A stretch of 36,287 nt of DNA from an uncultured Spirochaetaceae bacterium. Lineage in GTDB: Bacteria; Spirochaetota; Spirochaetia; Treponematales; Treponemataceae. Shown one piece after another: positions 24,781-33,314 of the stretch. Numbering within the stretch: the first letter of the stretch is position 1; each line of letters begins with the position of its first letter. Location of the stretch: assembly GCA_902783245.1 (NCBI GenBank), contig CACZQF010000090.1, positions 1-36,287 on the forward strand. The letters run 5' to 3'. The notes below the pieces were generated by a model. It was given only the letters and a program-made list of their open reading frames with translations. It ran no database searches and had not been told where the DNA came from. The position numbers were made by a program, and so were the translations under genes.

Positions 24781-24850
24781 AGGGACTGGCAGCTCCGCGG
24801 ACAGCGGATTGGCAGTCCCTCAAACCGCATCTAAAAAGCCCCGTTTGAGG
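24781..24850 (+). other. Two overlapping hairpins before purL
   Basis: AGGGACTG (24781-24788) pairs with CAGTCCCT (24813-24820), with an inner CCGC/GCGG stem. CCTCAAAC (24818-24825) pairs with GTTTGAGG (24843-24850), followed by TTTGTAACTTT. The two stems share three bases. With the preceding palindrome the whole gap between the SUMF1 stop and the purL promoter is structured. Confidence 0.55.
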
Positions 24851-24864
24851 TTTGTAACTTTCAA

Positions 24865-24893
24865 TTGAATAAGATGTAGTAAATCCTTATACT
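24865..24893 (+). promoter_or_regulatory. purL promoter (leaderless)
   Basis: TTGAAT (24865-24870), 17 bases, TATACT (24888-24893), then GGTACA and the ATG at 24900. No Shine-Dalgarno is present, so the message probably begins at the start codon. Confidence 0.65.
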
Positions 24894-24899
24894 GGTACA

Positions 24900-27800
24900 A
24901 TGTTCCGTATCTATATAGAAAGAAAAGAAGGCTTTAGAAATGAAGCCGCCCGCCTGTATTCTGAAATCAAAAATTTTCTGGGCATATCCGATGTAACCGG
25001 AGTGCGTTATCTGAACCGCTACGACGTGGAGAACGTGGTTGAGCAGGTGGCTTCCGCCGCCGCAACCCGGATATTTTCCGAGCCGCAGAGTGATATCTGC
25101 ACGTTTACGGAACTTCCTGCCCGTCCCGGCGAAACGGCCGTTATCTGGGAATATCTTCCCGGGCAGTACGACCAGCGCGCCGATTCTGCCGAGCAGTGCC
25201 TGTCGCTGCTCAGGGCCGGCATGGCCGGAAAAACGGTGACCGGTACGGAACCGCCTGTGGTACGCTGTGCCAGAATCGCACTGCTTTCGGGGCAGGTGAG
25301 CGCGGACGATCTGAAAAAGATACAGAACTATCTTGTTAATCCTGTGGATTCCCGCCTTACAGATAATACCATTCCAGAGACATTGACCGCTGCAGCCGCT
25401 GAGCCTGCCGACATTCCCGTAGTAGACGGTTTTATCACCTGGGATAAAGCTCGGCTTGAATCCTACCGTACGGCCATGGGACTTGCCATGGACTATGCGG
25501 ATATTGCGTTCCTGCAGGACTATTTTAAGCAGGAGCAGCGGGATCCCACTGAAACAGAGATCCGGGTACTTGATACATACTGGTCTGACCACTGCCGCCA
25601 TACCACATTCCTTACAGAGCTCAAGGACATACAGATTCAGGACGGCCCGTATGCGGAGCTGTTCAAAAAATCATTGGATACTTACCGCATGATGCGGACG
25701 GATCTGTATGCGTCCGGCGACAAGCCTGTGACGCTCATGGATATGGCGATCATCGGTGCAAAGTACCTGCGCAGGCACGGCAAGCTGGACGATCAGGAGC
25801 AGTCTGCGGAAAACAATGCGTGCTCCGTGTATATCGACGTACATTATACGACCGGCAAGGACGGCAGCCCTGTAGCTGCGGACAGCCCTGATGCCGTTGA
25901 GCGCTGGCTGCTCATGTTCAAAAATGAAACCCACAATCATCCTACAGAAATAGAACCTTTCGGCGGCGCGGCCACCTGTATAGGCGGCGCCATCCGTGAC
26001 CCGCTTTCCGGCCGCTCCTGGGTCTATCAGGCCATGCGTGTGACCGGCGCGGCGGATCCTACGGTTCCGCTTGATAAAACGCTGCCGGGCAAGCTGCCTC
26101 AGGTAAAGCTGGTGCGTGAATCAGCGCAGGGATATTCATCCTACGGTAATCAGATCGGCCTTACCACCGGTCAGGTAACCGAGCTGTACCATCCGGGCTA
26201 TGCGGCAAAACGTATGGAACTCGGTGCAGTGATCGCGGCCGCTCCTGCCGATACGGTTATCCGCGAGGAACCTGCCGCAGGCGATGTGGTTATTCTGCTC
26301 GGCGGCGGTACCGGCCGTGACGGCATCGGCGGTGCCACCGGTTCTTCAAAAGTACACACTGAATCATCGGTGACTACGGCGGCCGCAGAGGTGCAGAAAG
26401 GCAATGCCGTGGAGGAACGTAAAATACAGCGGCTGTTCCGCAATAAGGCGGTGAGCCTGCTTATAAAACGGTGCAATGACTTTGGCGCAGGCGGCGTTTC
26501 CGTGGCCGTCGGTGAGCTTGCTCCCGGTCTGGACATTAATCTTGACGCGGTACCTAAAAAATATGACGGCCTTAACGGTACGGAGCTTGCCATTTCTGAG
26601 TCCCAGGAGCGCATGGCCGTGGTTGTGCGCAAGGAGGACGCGGACACCTTTATCCGCGCCGCGGCGGCGGAAAATCTGAATGCCGTGGTGGTAGCCTGTG
26701 TCACCGATACGGAACGGCTCGTGATGAAATGGCGGGGCATGACGATCGTAGATATTAAGCGTTCCTTCCTTGATACGGCCGGTGCCCACCATGAGGCGAG
26801 CGCCCTGATTGAAAGCCCGGCTGCGCCCGCGGATTCTCCGCTCGTTCGTCCGCTTGCATCCGTATCAAAGGCGCTTGCAGAAGGCTCCGTACATGACGCA
26901 TGGCTTGCGGACCTGTCCGATCTGGCCTGCTGCTCACAGCGCGGTCTTGGGGAACGGTTTGACGGTTCCATCGGATCTTCCACCGTGCTGTTCCCGTTCG
27001 GCGGAAAATACCAGAGTACGCCGGAAGCGGGTATGGTGGCAAAGATTCCCGTGCTTTCGCCGCGCGAAACTTCAACGGTGAGCATGATGACCTTCGGTTT
27101 TGATCCTGCGGTAGGCGAATGGAGCCCGTGGCACGGCGCGCAGCTTGCGGTTCTTTCTTCTTTGGCAAAGATAGCGTGTCTGGGCGGCAGCCCTGAGTCA
27201 TGCAGACTGTCGTTCCAGGAATTTTTTGGCCGTGCGGTTGATGAAAAGACGTGGGGTTATCCGGCGGCGGCGCTGCTCGGCGCGCTTCAGGCGCAGCAGG
27301 AGATGGGCACCGCATCCATCGGCGGCAAGGACAGTATGAGCGGCACGTTCGAGCAGCTTAATGTGCCCCATACGCTCGTGTCCTTTGCGGTTACGCATGA
27401 CGAGGTTGACCGCGTGGTGAGCGGATCGCTGAAAAAGGCGGGCAACTTCCTGTATCTGGTGAGCGTGCCGTATTCGGATCTGCTTGCTCCCGATTTTGCG
27501 GCATTTACAAAGAACTGCCGCGTGCTGTATGAGCTGAATACACATAAAACGGGGCGCGATTCCGCACACGGAAAGATTGCCGCCATGTACCCGGTTGGTG
27601 CGGGCGGTCTTGCCGAAGCAGTGACCAAAATGGCGCTGGGCAACCGGCTTGGCGCGGAAATTACGTGCATTCCGGAATGGGTGCCGGGCAACGGCGCCGC
27701 GCAAAAATTGTTCGTGCCGTTGTACGGTTCGATTATCGTAGAATCTGAGGTTCCGCTGGAACAGGAACCGTTTGCCGCGGGTACGCTGTGCCGGATCGGA

Positions 27801-28922
27801 AGCGTTACGGCCCGTCCTGCGGTGGCTGTGACTGCCGCGGGCGCTGCTTGTACCGTGACGCTTGACGAAGCGGAGCGCGCCTGGGAATCAAAGCTGTCTC
27901 ATGTGTTTCCGCCGGTGTCCGGCCGCGAACCGCAGAAGCCGCTGCCTGAATGGGCGCTGCATGTGCACAAAAGCTTGACCGAAAAGCGGAAAAATCCTGT
28001 ATTTACTCCGAGCCCGTCTGCGGCCTGGGCCGCTGCGGAACGGCCCGCAGGATTTGCGACCGGTTCAGGAAAACCGCTTGTGCTTATTCCCGTGTTCCCC
28101 GGCACCAATTGTGAGTATGACATGGCCCGCGCATTTACGCTTGCGGGTGCTGAGACAAAGATTCTGGTATTCACCAACAACACGCCGGCCGCTCTGGCTG
28201 ATTCTCTTGAGCGGCTGCAGAAGGAGCTCGGTACGGCGCAGATACTGGCCATTCCCGGCGGCTTTTCCGCGGGCGATGAGCCTGACGGCTCCGGCAAATT
28301 CATAGCGAACGTTCTGCGCGAGGAGCGTATAGCGCAGCAGGTGACCGATCTGCTGGAAAAACGGAAAGGTCTGATTCTGGGTATCTGCAACGGATTCCAG
28401 GCGCTCATAAAGACCGGTCTGCTGCCTTATGGAAAAATCATGGCTCCTTCGGCAGACATGCCTACGCTCACGTTTAATACGATCGGACGGCATATTTCGC
28501 GTGTGGTCCGTACGCGTATGGTATCGGCGGCAAGCCCGTGGGCGCTGCATCCTTCCGTCATAGACAGCCGTATCCATCTGGTGCCGGTGTCGCACGGCGA
28601 AGGACGTATCGTTATCAGCGAGCAGGAGGCGCGCAGGCTGTTTGAGGCTGGACAGGTGTTCAGTCAGTATGTAGACGAGTCCGGCGTGCCTGCGGTTGCC
28701 GAGCCGGATAATCCGAACGGTTCTTTGTATGCGATCGAAGGCCTTACCAGTCCGGACGGCAGGGTGCTCGGCAAAATGGGGCACAGCGAGCGTACGGTGG
28801 GTACGGGCATAAACGGCTGTTCCTGTGATCTGATTAAGAATATTGCCGGTGATCCGACGGTGAATCCGGCCGAGAATTCCTGCCAGAATGTGTTCGCGGC
28901 AGGCGTAAGCTATTTTAAGTGA
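24900..28922 (+). CDS. purL: Phosphoribosylformylglycinamidine synthase, single-chain
   Basis: The 1340-aa enzyme converts FGAR, glutamine and ATP to FGAM in purine synthesis. It is the large fused form: an N-terminal PurS-like region (about 1-150), a linker, two AIR-synthase-like halves (first with FKNETHNHPTEIEPFGG near 340-356, second with SIGGKDSMSGTF), and a C-terminal class I glutaminase with PVFPGTNCEYD, the nucleophile Cys1163 in GICNGFQAL and the late PVSHGEGRIV. No other pur genes are in the window. ATG 24900 has no ribosome site but lies six bases after TATACT. A lipoprotein and two CorC-like genes follow on the same strand after 41 bases. Confidence 0.95.
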   Translation: MFRIYIERKEGFRNEAARLYSEIKNFLGISDVTGVRYLNRYDVENVVEQVASAAATRIFSEPQSDICTFTELPARPGETAVIWEYLPGQYDQRADSAEQCLSLLRAGMAGKTVTGTEPPVVRCARIALLSGQVSADDLKKIQNYLVNPVDSRLTDNTIPETLTAAAAEPADIPVVDGFITWDKARLESYRTAMGLAMDYADIAFLQDYFKQEQRDPTETEIRVLDTYWSDHCRHTTFLTELKDIQIQDGPYAELFKKSLDTYRMMRTDLYASGDKPVTLMDMAIIGAKYLRRHGKLDDQEQSAENNACSVYIDVHYTTGKDGSPVAADSPDAVERWLLMFKNETHNHPTEIEPFGGAATCIGGAIRDPLSGRSWVYQAMRVTGAADPTVPLDKTLPGKLPQVKLVRESAQGYSSYGNQIGLTTGQVTELYHPGYAAKRMELGAVIAAAPADTVIREEPAAGDVVILLGGGTGRDGIGGATGSSKVHTESSVTTAAAEVQKGNAVEERKIQRLFRNKAVSLLIKRCNDFGAGGVSVAVGELAPGLDINLDAVPKKYDGLNGTELAISESQERMAVVVRKEDADTFIRAAAAENLNAVVVACVTDTERLVMKWRGMTIVDIKRSFLDTAGAHHEASALIESPAAPADSPLVRPLASVSKALAEGSVHDAWLADLSDLACCSQRGLGERFDGSIGSSTVLFPFGGKYQSTPEAGMVAKIPVLSPRETSTVSMMTFGFDPAVGEWSPWHGAQLAVLSSLAKIACLGGSPESCRLSFQEFFGRAVDEKTWGYPAAALLGALQAQQEMGTASIGGKDSMSGTFEQLNVPHTLVSFAVTHDEVDRVVSGSLKKAGNFLYLVSVPYSDLLAPDFAAFTKNCRVLYELNTHKTGRDSAHGKIAAMYPVGAGGLAEAVTKMALGNRLGAEITCIPEWVPGNGAAQKLFVPLYGSIIVESEVPLEQEPFAAGTLCRIGSVTARPAVAVTAAGAACTVTLDEAERAWESKLSHVFPPVSGREPQKPLPEWALHVHKSLTEKRKNPVFTPSPSAAWAAAERPAGFATGSGKPLVLIPVFPGTNCEYDMARAFTLAGAETKILVFTNNTPAALADSLERLQKELGTAQILAIPGGFSAGDEPDGSGKFIANVLREERIAQQVTDLLEKRKGLILGICNGFQALIKTGLLPYGKIMAPSADMPTLTFNTIGRHISRVVRTRMVSAASPWALHPSVIDSRIHLVPVSHGEGRIVISEQEARRLFEAGQVFSQYVDESGVPAVAEPDNPNGSLYAIEGLTSPDGRVLGKMGHSERTVGTGINGCSCDLIKNIAGDPTVNPAENSCQNVFAAGVSYFK

Positions 28923-28936
28923 ACCTCTTTCGAGGT
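28923..28936. repeat. Short ACCTC-TTTC-GAGGT hairpin after purL
   Basis: ACCTC pairs with GAGGT around TTTC, immediately after the stop codon. Read on the minus strand it is ACCTCGAAAGAGGT, a short relative of the CACCTCGAAAAAC palindrome. There is no U-tract, so read-through into the lipoprotein gene is likely. Confidence 0.4.
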
Positions 28937-28963
28937 ACCCTTAACTAAAAGGAAGTACGACTG

Positions 28964-29989
28964 ATGAGATTGTGTAATCATACAGCTGCCGGTCGCAGCG
29001 TGACTGCGGCTGTACTGGCTGCCTGCATGGCTGCAGGCATGCTGCTGTGGACAGGATGCTCCTCTAAGATGGATGCATTCGGCTGGTACCATGACTATAC
29101 GCTTGCGCGCGACGAAGCGCAGAAAAAGCAGAAGAATATGCTTGTATTCGTCTCGGCGTTCAGCGATGACGAAGGAAAGAGTACGGCGCTCAGAAATGTG
29201 CTCGGCACCAAGGCATTCAAGCAGGGGGCGGCGTCCTATGTGTGTGTGAATCTTGATTTTTCGAGCGATCAGCTGACCGATAAGATGAACAGTAAAGACT
29301 CAGAAAAACTTATGCGGAAACTTATGGCAGATCAGCTGGTGGCCGCGGGGCTCGGCGTGTCGGAAACGCCGTCTCTGTTCCTCACTACCAAAGAAGGCTA
29401 TATGATCTCCGAGCTTGACTGCTCAACGCTTTCCGCGCCCGAAGATTGTATCGGCGCACTGGAGCAGACTAAGCCTGCGCAGGAAACCATGGCACGCATG
29501 ACGGCCGCCGCAGAGCAGGCTTCCGGCCTGGAAAAAGCGCAGGCAATCAACGAGTTGTTCGATGCCACCACGCCCGGCGCCAGATATCCGCTCGGCTCCC
29601 TTATCAAGCTTTATACGCAGCTTGATGCTGACAACCAGACGGGTCAGTGCGGAAAATTCGTACTTGCTGCCGCCGAGATCACCGCAAAAGAAGCGCTCGC
29701 CGCGCAGGACTTTCAGGCGGCGTTCGATGCATTCCCTGCGGCCGCGCAGTCCCCGTATCTGAATGCCGGTCAGAAGCAGTTTGCCTATTATACTGCCGCC
29801 AACATGTACATCCAGCTTGAATCCTATGATTTTGACGCCATTATCAGTAATTTTCAGGCAGCGTATGACGCGGATCCGGACTCCCCCAGCGGTGAGTATC
29901 TGAAAAATATGATCACCATGGCAAAGAATATGAAGCTGCAGATGACCACAGCCGTGGAGCAGCCCGAATCGCAGGAGGACAGCAGATAG
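28964..29989 (+). CDS. Lipoprotein with thioredoxin-like N-terminal domain
   Basis: The 341-aa protein has a signal peptide with lipobox LLWTGC (Cys32), so it is lipid-anchored. Residues about 38-165 look like a thioredoxin_7/DUF255-type fold: WYHDYTLARDEAQKKQKNML, then VFVSAFSDDEGKS where a CxxC would be expected, and a cis-Pro-like ETPSLFLTT. The redox cysteines are absent, so it is probably not an oxidoreductase. The rest (about 170-330) is Ala/Gln-rich and helical, perhaps TPR-like. The start ATG has AAGGA about ten bases upstream. Its stop overlaps the GTG of the first CorC-like gene by one base, so they are coupled. Confidence 0.75.
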   Translation: MRLCNHTAAGRSVTAAVLAACMAAGMLLWTGCSSKMDAFGWYHDYTLARDEAQKKQKNMLVFVSAFSDDEGKSTALRNVLGTKAFKQGAASYVCVNLDFSSDQLTDKMNSKDSEKLMRKLMADQLVAAGLGVSETPSLFLTTKEGYMISELDCSTLSAPEDCIGALEQTKPAQETMARMTAAAEQASGLEKAQAINELFDATTPGARYPLGSLIKLYTQLDADNQTGQCGKFVLAAAEITAKEALAAQDFQAAFDAFPAAAQSPYLNAGQKQFAYYTAANMYIQLESYDFDAIISNFQAAYDADPDSPSGEYLKNMITMAKNMKLQMTTAVEQPESQEDSR

Positions 29990-31275
29990 TGGACACCCAA
30001 CCACCGCCGGCAGACAGTTCGCTGATCCTGCTGGTATTTGTTTCCCTATGCCTTGTTACGCTTTCCATGCTGTTTTCGGTATCGGAAAGCTCGTTCCTTT
30101 CTATAAATAAACTCCGCCTGCGCTCGCTGATCAGAAAAAAAGACCGGCGGGCAATACGGGCGGGCAGGCTGCTGGACAAAAAGGAGACCATGCTGAATAC
30201 GCTGCTGGTGGCGAATGAGCTGGTCAACATCCTGCTTTCTGCGCTGCTTACCGCGGTGGCGCTGCGGCTGGTCGGCCCTTCCGGCGTGGGCGTAGCTACA
30301 TTCGTGGCCACGCTGCTGCTGCTTGTGTTCGGCGAAATCACTCCTAAATCAGTTTCCACACGCCATCCTGATGCCATTGCCTATGCGCTGTCGGGATTCG
30401 TGACTGCGGTGTGCGTCATACTGCGTCCGTTTGTGTTTGTGTTCACCACCGTTTCCCATGCGGTGCTGCGGCTTATGGGCATATCGGTGAAAAAGCCGGC
30501 GAAGTCATTCACGGAGGAAGAAATAAAGAACCTGATTGACGTGGGCGGCGAAGAAGGCGTGCTTGAAAAAAGCGAGCATACGATGATGCGCCGTGTGTTC
30601 AGGTTTACGGATCTGGAGGCGCGCGACATTATGGTGCCGCGTACTAAGATTATCGCGGTGCCGCATACCGCCTCATACCGGGATATTATAGAGCTGGCTC
30701 AGCGGACCCGGTTCTCACGGTTTCCGGTGTACCGCGAAAGCATCGACGAAATTATCGGAATAATCTATATAAAGGATCTGCTGCAGTTCAAGGCGTCAAA
30801 AAGCGGATTTTCGGTGCAGAACGTCATGCGCAGCCCGCTGTTTATTCCCGGTACAAAGAATATGACCACGGTGCAGCAGCTTTTGAATGAAAGCAGGCAG
30901 TCGCTGGCTGTGGTCATAGATGAATATTCAGGAACTGACGGTCTTCTGACAAAAGAAGATATAACGCATGAAATATTCGGTTCCATCACGCACCGGTTTA
31001 TGCTCCATGCGCAGGGTGCCGTAGTGTATACGGAAAACGGCAGCCAGTTTATCAGCGGCTCGGCGCGGCTCGTGGATGTACGCGATGAGCTGCATATCCC
31101 GCTGGAGTCAAAGATGAACGAAACGATCGCCGGATGGTTCATCGAGCAGCTCGGGCACCTGCCGGTGGTGGGTGAGTCGGTTGTGTTCTGCGGCTGGCGG
31201 TTTACGGCGGCAAGTATTATCCGGCGGCATATTGAGACGCTGCAGGTATCCGCGCAGGGAGGTTCGGAGCAATGA
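29989..31275 (+). CDS. CNNM/CorC (HlyC/TlyC-type) membrane protein, first of tandem
   Basis: The 428-aa protein has a CNNM transmembrane domain (DUF21, about 8-185) with SVSESSFLSINKLRLRSL and VFGEITPKSVSTRHP. A CBS pair follows (about 210-325: DIMVPRTKIIAVP, RFSRFPVYRESIDEIIGIIYIKDLL, SLAVVIDEYSGTDGLLTKEDI), then a CorC_HlyC domain (about 335-420). The family is linked to Mg2+/Co2+ efflux; older names call it hemolysin, with little basis. It starts with GTG at 29989, with AGGAGG ten bases upstream inside the lipoprotein gene. The stop overlaps the next paralog's start as ATGA. Confidence 0.9.
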   Translation: MDTQPPPADSSLILLVFVSLCLVTLSMLFSVSESSFLSINKLRLRSLIRKKDRRAIRAGRLLDKKETMLNTLLVANELVNILLSALLTAVALRLVGPSGVGVATFVATLLLLVFGEITPKSVSTRHPDAIAYALSGFVTAVCVILRPFVFVFTTVSHAVLRLMGISVKKPAKSFTEEEIKNLIDVGGEEGVLEKSEHTMMRRVFRFTDLEARDIMVPRTKIIAVPHTASYRDIIELAQRTRFSRFPVYRESIDEIIGIIYIKDLLQFKASKSGFSVQNVMRSPLFIPGTKNMTTVQQLLNESRQSLAVVIDEYSGTDGLLTKEDITHEIFGSITHRFMLHAQGAVVYTENGSQFISGSARLVDVRDELHIPLESKMNETIAGWFIEQLGHLPVVGESVVFCGWRFTAASIIRRHIETLQVSAQGGSEQ

Positions 31276-32546
31276 CAGGCTCCCTGATTTTCCTTGTATG
31301 CCTTGTGGCGGCAATCGGTTTCTTTTCATCCTCTGAGACGGCGTTTCTGTCACTGTCACGGCTGAAAATCCGTCAGATGGTACGCAATAAAAAGCCGGGT
31401 GCCAGACAGCTGGAAAAGCTGCATTCCGACATGGACAGCCTGCTGACGATCGTGCTTATCGGCATCAACTTTCTGAGCACGCTTGCGTCATCGGTGGGCA
31501 CCGCGCTTGCCATCAGCATAGCGGGCACCGGCGGCGTCGGACTTGCTACGGCCGTCATCACTTTTTTTATTACGATTTTCGGTGAGATTGTGCCTAAAAC
31601 AGTTGCCGCGCAGTCTCCGGTAAAGATTGCGCGAAGAAATGCGGTGGTGCTGCTGGTGCTGCAGAACGTATTCCGTCCGGTTATCTGGCTGTTCTCCGCG
31701 CTGTCACGGTTTGTTTCCGGCGCGGTGCAGTGCTTCTGGAAATCTGACGACACGTTGATCACCGAGGAAGAGCTTAAGACGCTTATTGACGTGGGAACTA
31801 CGGAAGGTACGCTTGAGAACAGTGAAAAGACCATGTTGTACCGGCTGTTTGAATTCTCCGACCTGCTTGTGCATGACATTATGAAGCACCGGTCGTTCAT
31901 TAAGGGCATTGCCGCTGACGCGGCGAGCTCCGAAGTGGTGCAGATGTTCCTGCGCACCGGCTATTCCCGTCTGGCGGTGTTTGAGGATGACGGCGAAAGC
32001 ATCTGCGGCATCCTGCACTACAAGGCAGTACTGTTTTCTCAGGAAGAGGAAATCGCCGCGCCCGGTTTTGTACGCACGAATATGCAGCCCGCGCTGTTCG
32101 TACCGGAGTCGTTTACAGCGCTGGAGCTGCTGCGCCTGTTTAAAAAACAGGAGAACGATATTGCCGTGGCACTGAACGAACAGGGCGGCGTGGCCGGGCT
32201 TGTGACCATGGCTGATCTGCTCCATGCCGTATTCGGCAGGGTGATGGATGAATTTTCTGCGGACGAAACGCCGCCTGAAAACCGCATAAAGATTGTGTCT
32301 GCGGATGAATTTATTGTGCCCGGGGACATGAAGCTGTCCGACGTCAATGAGCTGCTGAAGCTTTCCTTGGAATCAGACGAATATACGACGCTCGGCGGCT
32401 GGCTGCTGGAAAAATTCGACGCACTGCCGTCGGCCGGAGAAGTTGTCCGGGACGGAAGCACGTGCTTTGTAGTTGAGGAGCAGTCACGCCGCAGAATTGT
32501 GCAGGTGCGTATACAGCTCAGGCGTTTTTTGCCGCCTGCGCAATAA
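31272..32546 (+). CDS. CNNM/CorC (HlyC/TlyC-type) membrane protein, second of tandem
   Basis: The 424-aa paralog has the same order: CNNM domain (SSSETAFLSLSRLKIRQM, IFGEIVPKTVAAQSP), CBS pair (HDIMKHRSFIKGI, GYSRLAVFEDDGESICGILHYKAVLF, DIAVALNEQGGVAGLVTMADLL) and CorC_HlyC domain. The CBS motifs are more diverged than in the first copy: MVPR is replaced by MKHR and DEYSGTDG by NEQGGVAG. This suggests the two have different ligands or act as a heteromer. The ATGA overlap (31272-31275) couples translation. Its end overlaps the convergent cytidylate-kinase-like gene by 29 bases. Confidence 0.9.
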   Translation: MTGSLIFLVCLVAAIGFFSSSETAFLSLSRLKIRQMVRNKKPGARQLEKLHSDMDSLLTIVLIGINFLSTLASSVGTALAISIAGTGGVGLATAVITFFITIFGEIVPKTVAAQSPVKIARRNAVVLLVLQNVFRPVIWLFSALSRFVSGAVQCFWKSDDTLITEEELKTLIDVGTTEGTLENSEKTMLYRLFEFSDLLVHDIMKHRSFIKGIAADAASSEVVQMFLRTGYSRLAVFEDDGESICGILHYKAVLFSQEEEIAAPGFVRTNMQPALFVPESFTALELLRLFKKQENDIAVALNEQGGVAGLVTMADLLHAVFGRVMDEFSADETPPENRIKIVSADEFIVPGDMKLSDVNELLKLSLESDEYTTLGGWLLEKFDALPSAGEVVRDGSTCFVVEEQSRRRIVQVRIQLRRFLPPAQ

Positions 32547-33156
32547 GCTCTGCGGTGCCTTCTAGTCCGAGCAGCGAGCTGTTGATCATAAGCTCATAGA
32601 AATTACGCTTGCCCCAGCAGTTTTCAGTGAAGGTGTTGTAGTGGTTTGCCCTCCGCTTGTCGATCTGCTGCACGATCCGGCGTGCCTCCGCCTGCGGCAC
32701 ATTGTATTCACGCACGGCGCGCTCCACACGGTCGTCAAGCGGTGCGTAGACAAATACGTTGAGAAGCTCATCCTTCTGAACTTTGTCCGATGTTGCAAGA
32801 ATATAATCGGCGCAGCGTCCTACGAGGACGCACGGCCCTTTGTCTATAAGCTGCAGTATGGTCTTGCGCTGCGCGTTGAACACCTGATCCGCCAGCGGCA
32901 GGATGGGGTTGCGCGAGCCCGGCGTAGTGCCCGCGGTGCCGGTGGCGTAGCTGGAGCCGATCATCATGCTGTACAGCCAGCTGCTTGATATGTTCTGCTC
33001 CGTCTTTTTTATGAAGTCCCGCGCCAGACCGCTCTGTTCTGCCGCCATGTCGATGATTTCGCTGTCATAAAAATCCCAGCCCATGTGCTGAGCCACGAGT
33101 TTGCCGATGGTTCTTCCGCCGCTGCCGTATTCTCTGCTGATAGTAATATATTTCAT
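32518..33156 (-). CDS. Cytidylate kinase-like family protein
   Basis: The 212-aa protein starts MKYITISREYGSGGRTIGKL, the P-loop-like start of the cytidylate kinase-like family (PF13189), and continues with WDFYDSEIIDMAAEQSGL and GPCVLVGRCADYIL, as in Cmk-like nucleotide kinases. The family is common in gut anaerobes; its substrate is not firmly known and it is not the housekeeping Cmk. I chose ATG 33156 because AGGAGG lies six bases upstream; the longer open frame to 33273 would run through a palindrome and promoter. The 3' end overlaps the convergent CorC gene by 29 bases. Confidence 0.85.
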   Translation of the reverse strand: MKYITISREYGSGGRTIGKLVAQHMGWDFYDSEIIDMAAEQSGLARDFIKKTEQNISSSWLYSMMIGSSYATGTAGTTPGSRNPILPLADQVFNAQRKTILQLIDKGPCVLVGRCADYILATSDKVQKDELLNVFVYAPLDDRVERAVREYNVPQAEARRIVQQIDKRRANHYNTFTENCWGKRNFYELMINSSLLGLEGTAELIAQAAKNA

Positions 33157-33186
33157 TCCGAACCTCCTGACGCTGTGCTGCATCTT

Positions 33187-33231
33187 AAAGGCATCCCGGA
33201 AAAGCCGCGCAGGCTTTTTCAAGGTGCCTTT
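33187..33231 (-). repeat. Palindrome at the predicted 5' end of the cytidylate-kinase-like transcript
   Basis: AAAGGCA...TGCCTTT flanks an inner GAAAAGCC/GGCTTTTTC stem over 45 bases. It begins about three bases after the -10 box at 33234-33239, so the message would start with this hairpin. It resembles the CACCTCGAAAAAC palindromes elsewhere in the window. Confidence 0.55.
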
Positions 33232-33233
33232 AA

Positions 33234-33261
33234 ATAATATCATTGATTTAAAAAATTGCAA
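33234..33261 (-). promoter_or_regulatory. Promoter of the cytidylate-kinase-like gene
   Basis: On the minus strand TTGCAA (33261-33256), 16 bases, TATTAT (33239-33234). Confidence 0.65.
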
Positions 33262-33282
33262 TAGAATGCACATCCGGGTGAA

Positions 33283-33297
33283 TGCGCGGTACGCGCA
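33283..33297. terminator. Short hairpin after the omptin-like gene
   Basis: TGCGCG pairs with CGCGCA around GTA, 18 bases after the omptin-like stop. There is no U-tract; termination is uncertain. Confidence 0.3.
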
Positions 33298-33314
33298 ATA
33301 CAGGGCGCGGCGGC

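Noticed and set aside
24776-24899. Purine riboswitch before purL
   Set aside because: The hairpins lie upstream of the purL promoter and show none of the purine or PRPP riboswitch core that I can recognise.
26198-27085. 295-residue minus-strand frame inside purL
   Set aside because: Low-complexity Ser/Arg/Ala text typical of an antisense frame in GC-rich coding DNA.
33157-33273. N-terminal extension of the cytidylate-kinase-like protein
   Set aside because: The extension would cover the promoter and palindrome; the internal ATG at 33156 has a perfect AGGAGG.
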